Assembly: GCA_016720595.1 (NCBI GenBank)
Contig: JADKKI010000024.1
Location: 1-64,000 of the forward strand
Length of the DNA: 64,000 nucleotides
DNA from: Myxococcales bacterium
GTDB taxonomy: Bacteria; Myxococcota_A; Polyangia; Haliangiales; Haliangiaceae
Direction: 5' to 3'
Under the pieces are notes generated by a model, which did no database searches, was not told where the DNA came from, and worked only from the letters and a program-made list of their open reading frames with translations. A program made the translations under genes and the position numbers. Positions 62,212 to 64,000 of the stretch are shown here, piece after piece; positions within the stretch are counted from its first letter, which is position 1, and each line of letters opens with the position of its first letter.

Positions 62212-64000
62212 TTGCAGCGCCTGGCTCTGTTCAAGGTGCCGGCGCTGGATGAGGATGGTTGGGTGGGGGCGGTCGATGCGGAGACGGAGCTGGCGCGCCT
62301 GCGCGCGGAGGTCGAGAGCCTCAGGCAGAGCCTCGCGAAGGAGCGGGAGATCCGTCGCTCCGTGCTCGACCACGCACCCGACTTCATCGTCCAGTGCAAC
62401 GTCCACGGCACGATCCTGTTCATCAACCGCGTGGCGCCTGGGTTCGATCTGGAGGACGTCCTCGGCGCGCCGGTGACCCGCTTCCTCGCGCCCGAGGCCC
62501 GCGAGATCGCGCTTCGAACGATCGCCAACGTCGTCGCCACCCGGAGCGTGCAGACCTACGAGTCGATGGGGGCCGGTCCCAACGGCGAGCCCACCCACTA
62601 CTTCACACGCGTCGCGCCGGTGTTCGCGGACGGCGAGGTCACCTCGGTGCTGCTGTTCGCCACCAACGTCGATCGCCTGAAGAAGGCCGAGGCGGCGATC
62701 GAAGATCGCGACGCGCAGCTCCGGATCATCGTCGAGGCGGCGAAGATGGGCGTGTGGTGGGTCGACTTCGCAGCGGGGACGGCGGATGCCGACGAGCTCG
62801 GCCGCACCATCCTCGGACTGCCGGAGGGTCCGCTCACGCTCGAGCTCGGGCTGCGCTCGGTGCCCGACGAGGATCGCGAGGAGATCCGGATCGCCGTTGA
62901 AGGATCGCAGGTGACCGGCAGCTATGGGCCGATCGACCACCGGGTGGTCCACGCGTCGGGCGCGACCCGGTGGGTGAGAACGGTCGGTCACCTCCGGCCC
63001 GGCACGCAGCGCTTGATCGGCGGCGTGGTCGACATCACCGAGCAGAAGCGGCTCGAGATCCAGGTGGCGCAGGCCCAGAAGATGGACGGCATCGGCCGCC
63101 TCGCCGGCGGCGTGGCCCACGACTTCAACAACCTCCTCACCGCGATCCTCGGCTCGATCTATCACGCACGGCGCCAGTTGCCTGCCGGCGCTCCGACGCT
63201 CGACGAGCTCGCCCACATCCAGGCTGCCGCCGAGCGCGCGGCCGCGCTCACCGCCCAGCTCCTGGCGTTCGCTCGCCGACAGGTGGTGGAGACCCGGGTC
63301 GTGGCATTCGCGACCGTGGTCAGCGAGATCGAGCGACTGCTGCGCCGCGTGCTGGGCGAGGACATCGAGCTGAGCTCGGTCCATGGCGCGAAGGGCCACG
63401 TCCGGAGTCGATCCGCATCAGCTCGAACGCGTGCTCACGAACCTCGCGACCAACGCGCGACGCGATGCCGGGCGGTGGACGCCTCATGCGCGAGACCAGT
63501 GACGTGGAGCTCGACACGGACTACGCCGCGAACCACGCCGAGGTCACCGCTGGACGCTACGTGGTGCTCGCCGTGAGCGACACCGGCCACGGCATTTCTG
63601 CGATCCACCTGCCGCACATCTTCGAGCCGTTCTACACGACCAAGAGCGTCGAGCAGGGCACCGGCCTCGGCCTCGCCACCTCGTACGGCATCGTGCGGCA
63701 GGCCGGTGGGACACATCAGGTGTACAGCGAGGCCGGCCAGGGCACGACGTTCCGGGTGTACCTCCCCCGCGTCGATGAGGACCTGGATCCGCCAAAGGTC
63801 CACACCCCGACCGAGGCCCACGGCAACGAGACCGTGCTGGTGGTCGAGGACGAGGAGGCCGTGCGCCTGATGACCGTCCGCGCGCTCCGCCAGTTCGGGT
63901 ACACCGTGCTGGATGCGGGCACCGGCGTCGCCGCCCTGGAGGTGGCCGCCGCCCATCCCGGCAGGATCGATCTCCTGATCACCGATGTCGTGATGCCGAA
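62212..64000 (+). CDS. hybrid sensor histidine kinase (partial; two apparent frameshifts)
   Basis: The outermost start is TTG 62212; GTG 62263 with GAGGAT upstream is perhaps better. A coiled coil (AETELARLRAEVESLRQSLAKEREIR) leads to two PAS domains (about 45-150 and 165-280). The HisKA box is VAHDFNNLLTAILG. Near 63403 an extra A, and near 63455 two missing bases, break the frame; re-joining gives VDPHQLERVLTNLATNAR, then DAMPGGG (N box), VSDTGHGI, FEPFYTTK, GTGLGLA, and a receiver domain (VLVVEDEEAVRLMTVRALRQFGYTVLDAG; ITDVVMP). It runs off the window end. It is a cytoplasmic hybrid kinase, as common in Myxococcota. Confidence 0.85.

Overview
The window looks like chromosomal DNA of a Myxococcota (deltaproteobacterial) bacterium. 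It has very high G+C. It carries many lipoproteins of the myxobacterial type, including short ones beginning CGRLGFD, Cys-rich DxxGExCDDGN repeats and Asp-rich calcium-binding stretches. It also has Hanks-type Ser/Thr kinases, an FHA sigma-54 activator, a SpoIIE phosphatase and PilY1/minor-pilin operons. A Kofleriaceae/Haliangiales-like source is my inference from protein style; no rRNA is present to test it.

Layout. 1-2808: a membrane-anchored anti-sigma-like protein running off the left edge, a small secreted protein, a dienoyl-CoA-reductase-like SDR and a phospholipase-D-fold protein. 2809-8169: a kelch-type lipoprotein divergent from an ECF sigma factor/FecR-type pair, then a PilZ-like protein. 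8208-10421: rph-rdgB followed by an MNT/HEPN (mntA-hepT) toxin-antitoxin pair. 10463-13095: two exported proteins, tRNA-His(GTG) and a block of palindromic repeats. 13096-21962: purine/ureide catabolism. This holds a citrate-lyase-like enzyme, uraH, a fused allantoicase-OHCU decarboxylase, allB and a membrane cytochrome-c urate oxidase of the PuuD type; together they cover urate to ureidoglycolate plus urea. A Ser/Thr kinase sits inside this region. 22005-27978: lipoproteins, an outer-membrane-like protein, an FHA/sigma-54 activator and a HAD phosphatase.

28049-30480 is the most unusual part. One HNH-endonuclease gene lies between two arrays of the same ~155-180 bp repeat, in inverted orientation, each unit carrying a hairpin core. 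Next come a gene that lost its 5' end in an extreme G-run tract (about 31193-31260), a methyltransferase and a beta-barrel-like protein. 32821-38551 is a four-gene run (DUF4159, large VWA/glutamine-amidotransferase-like membrane protein, two unknowns).

38606-54360: a polysaccharide-export lipoprotein and two consecutive type IV pilus minor-pilin/PilY1 operons, both on the minus strand, separated by one plus-strand lipoprotein. 54397-57470: an M16 peptidase pair, one with and one without the zinc motif. 57517-64000: signalling genes (kinase-PAS, SpoIIE phosphatase, EEP hydrolase, hybrid histidine kinase). Three of these four, and the FecR gene near 7214, carry apparent 1-2 base frameshifts, mostly in G/C runs or GC repeats. 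Residual assembly indels are the simplest reading, though real pseudogenes cannot be excluded.
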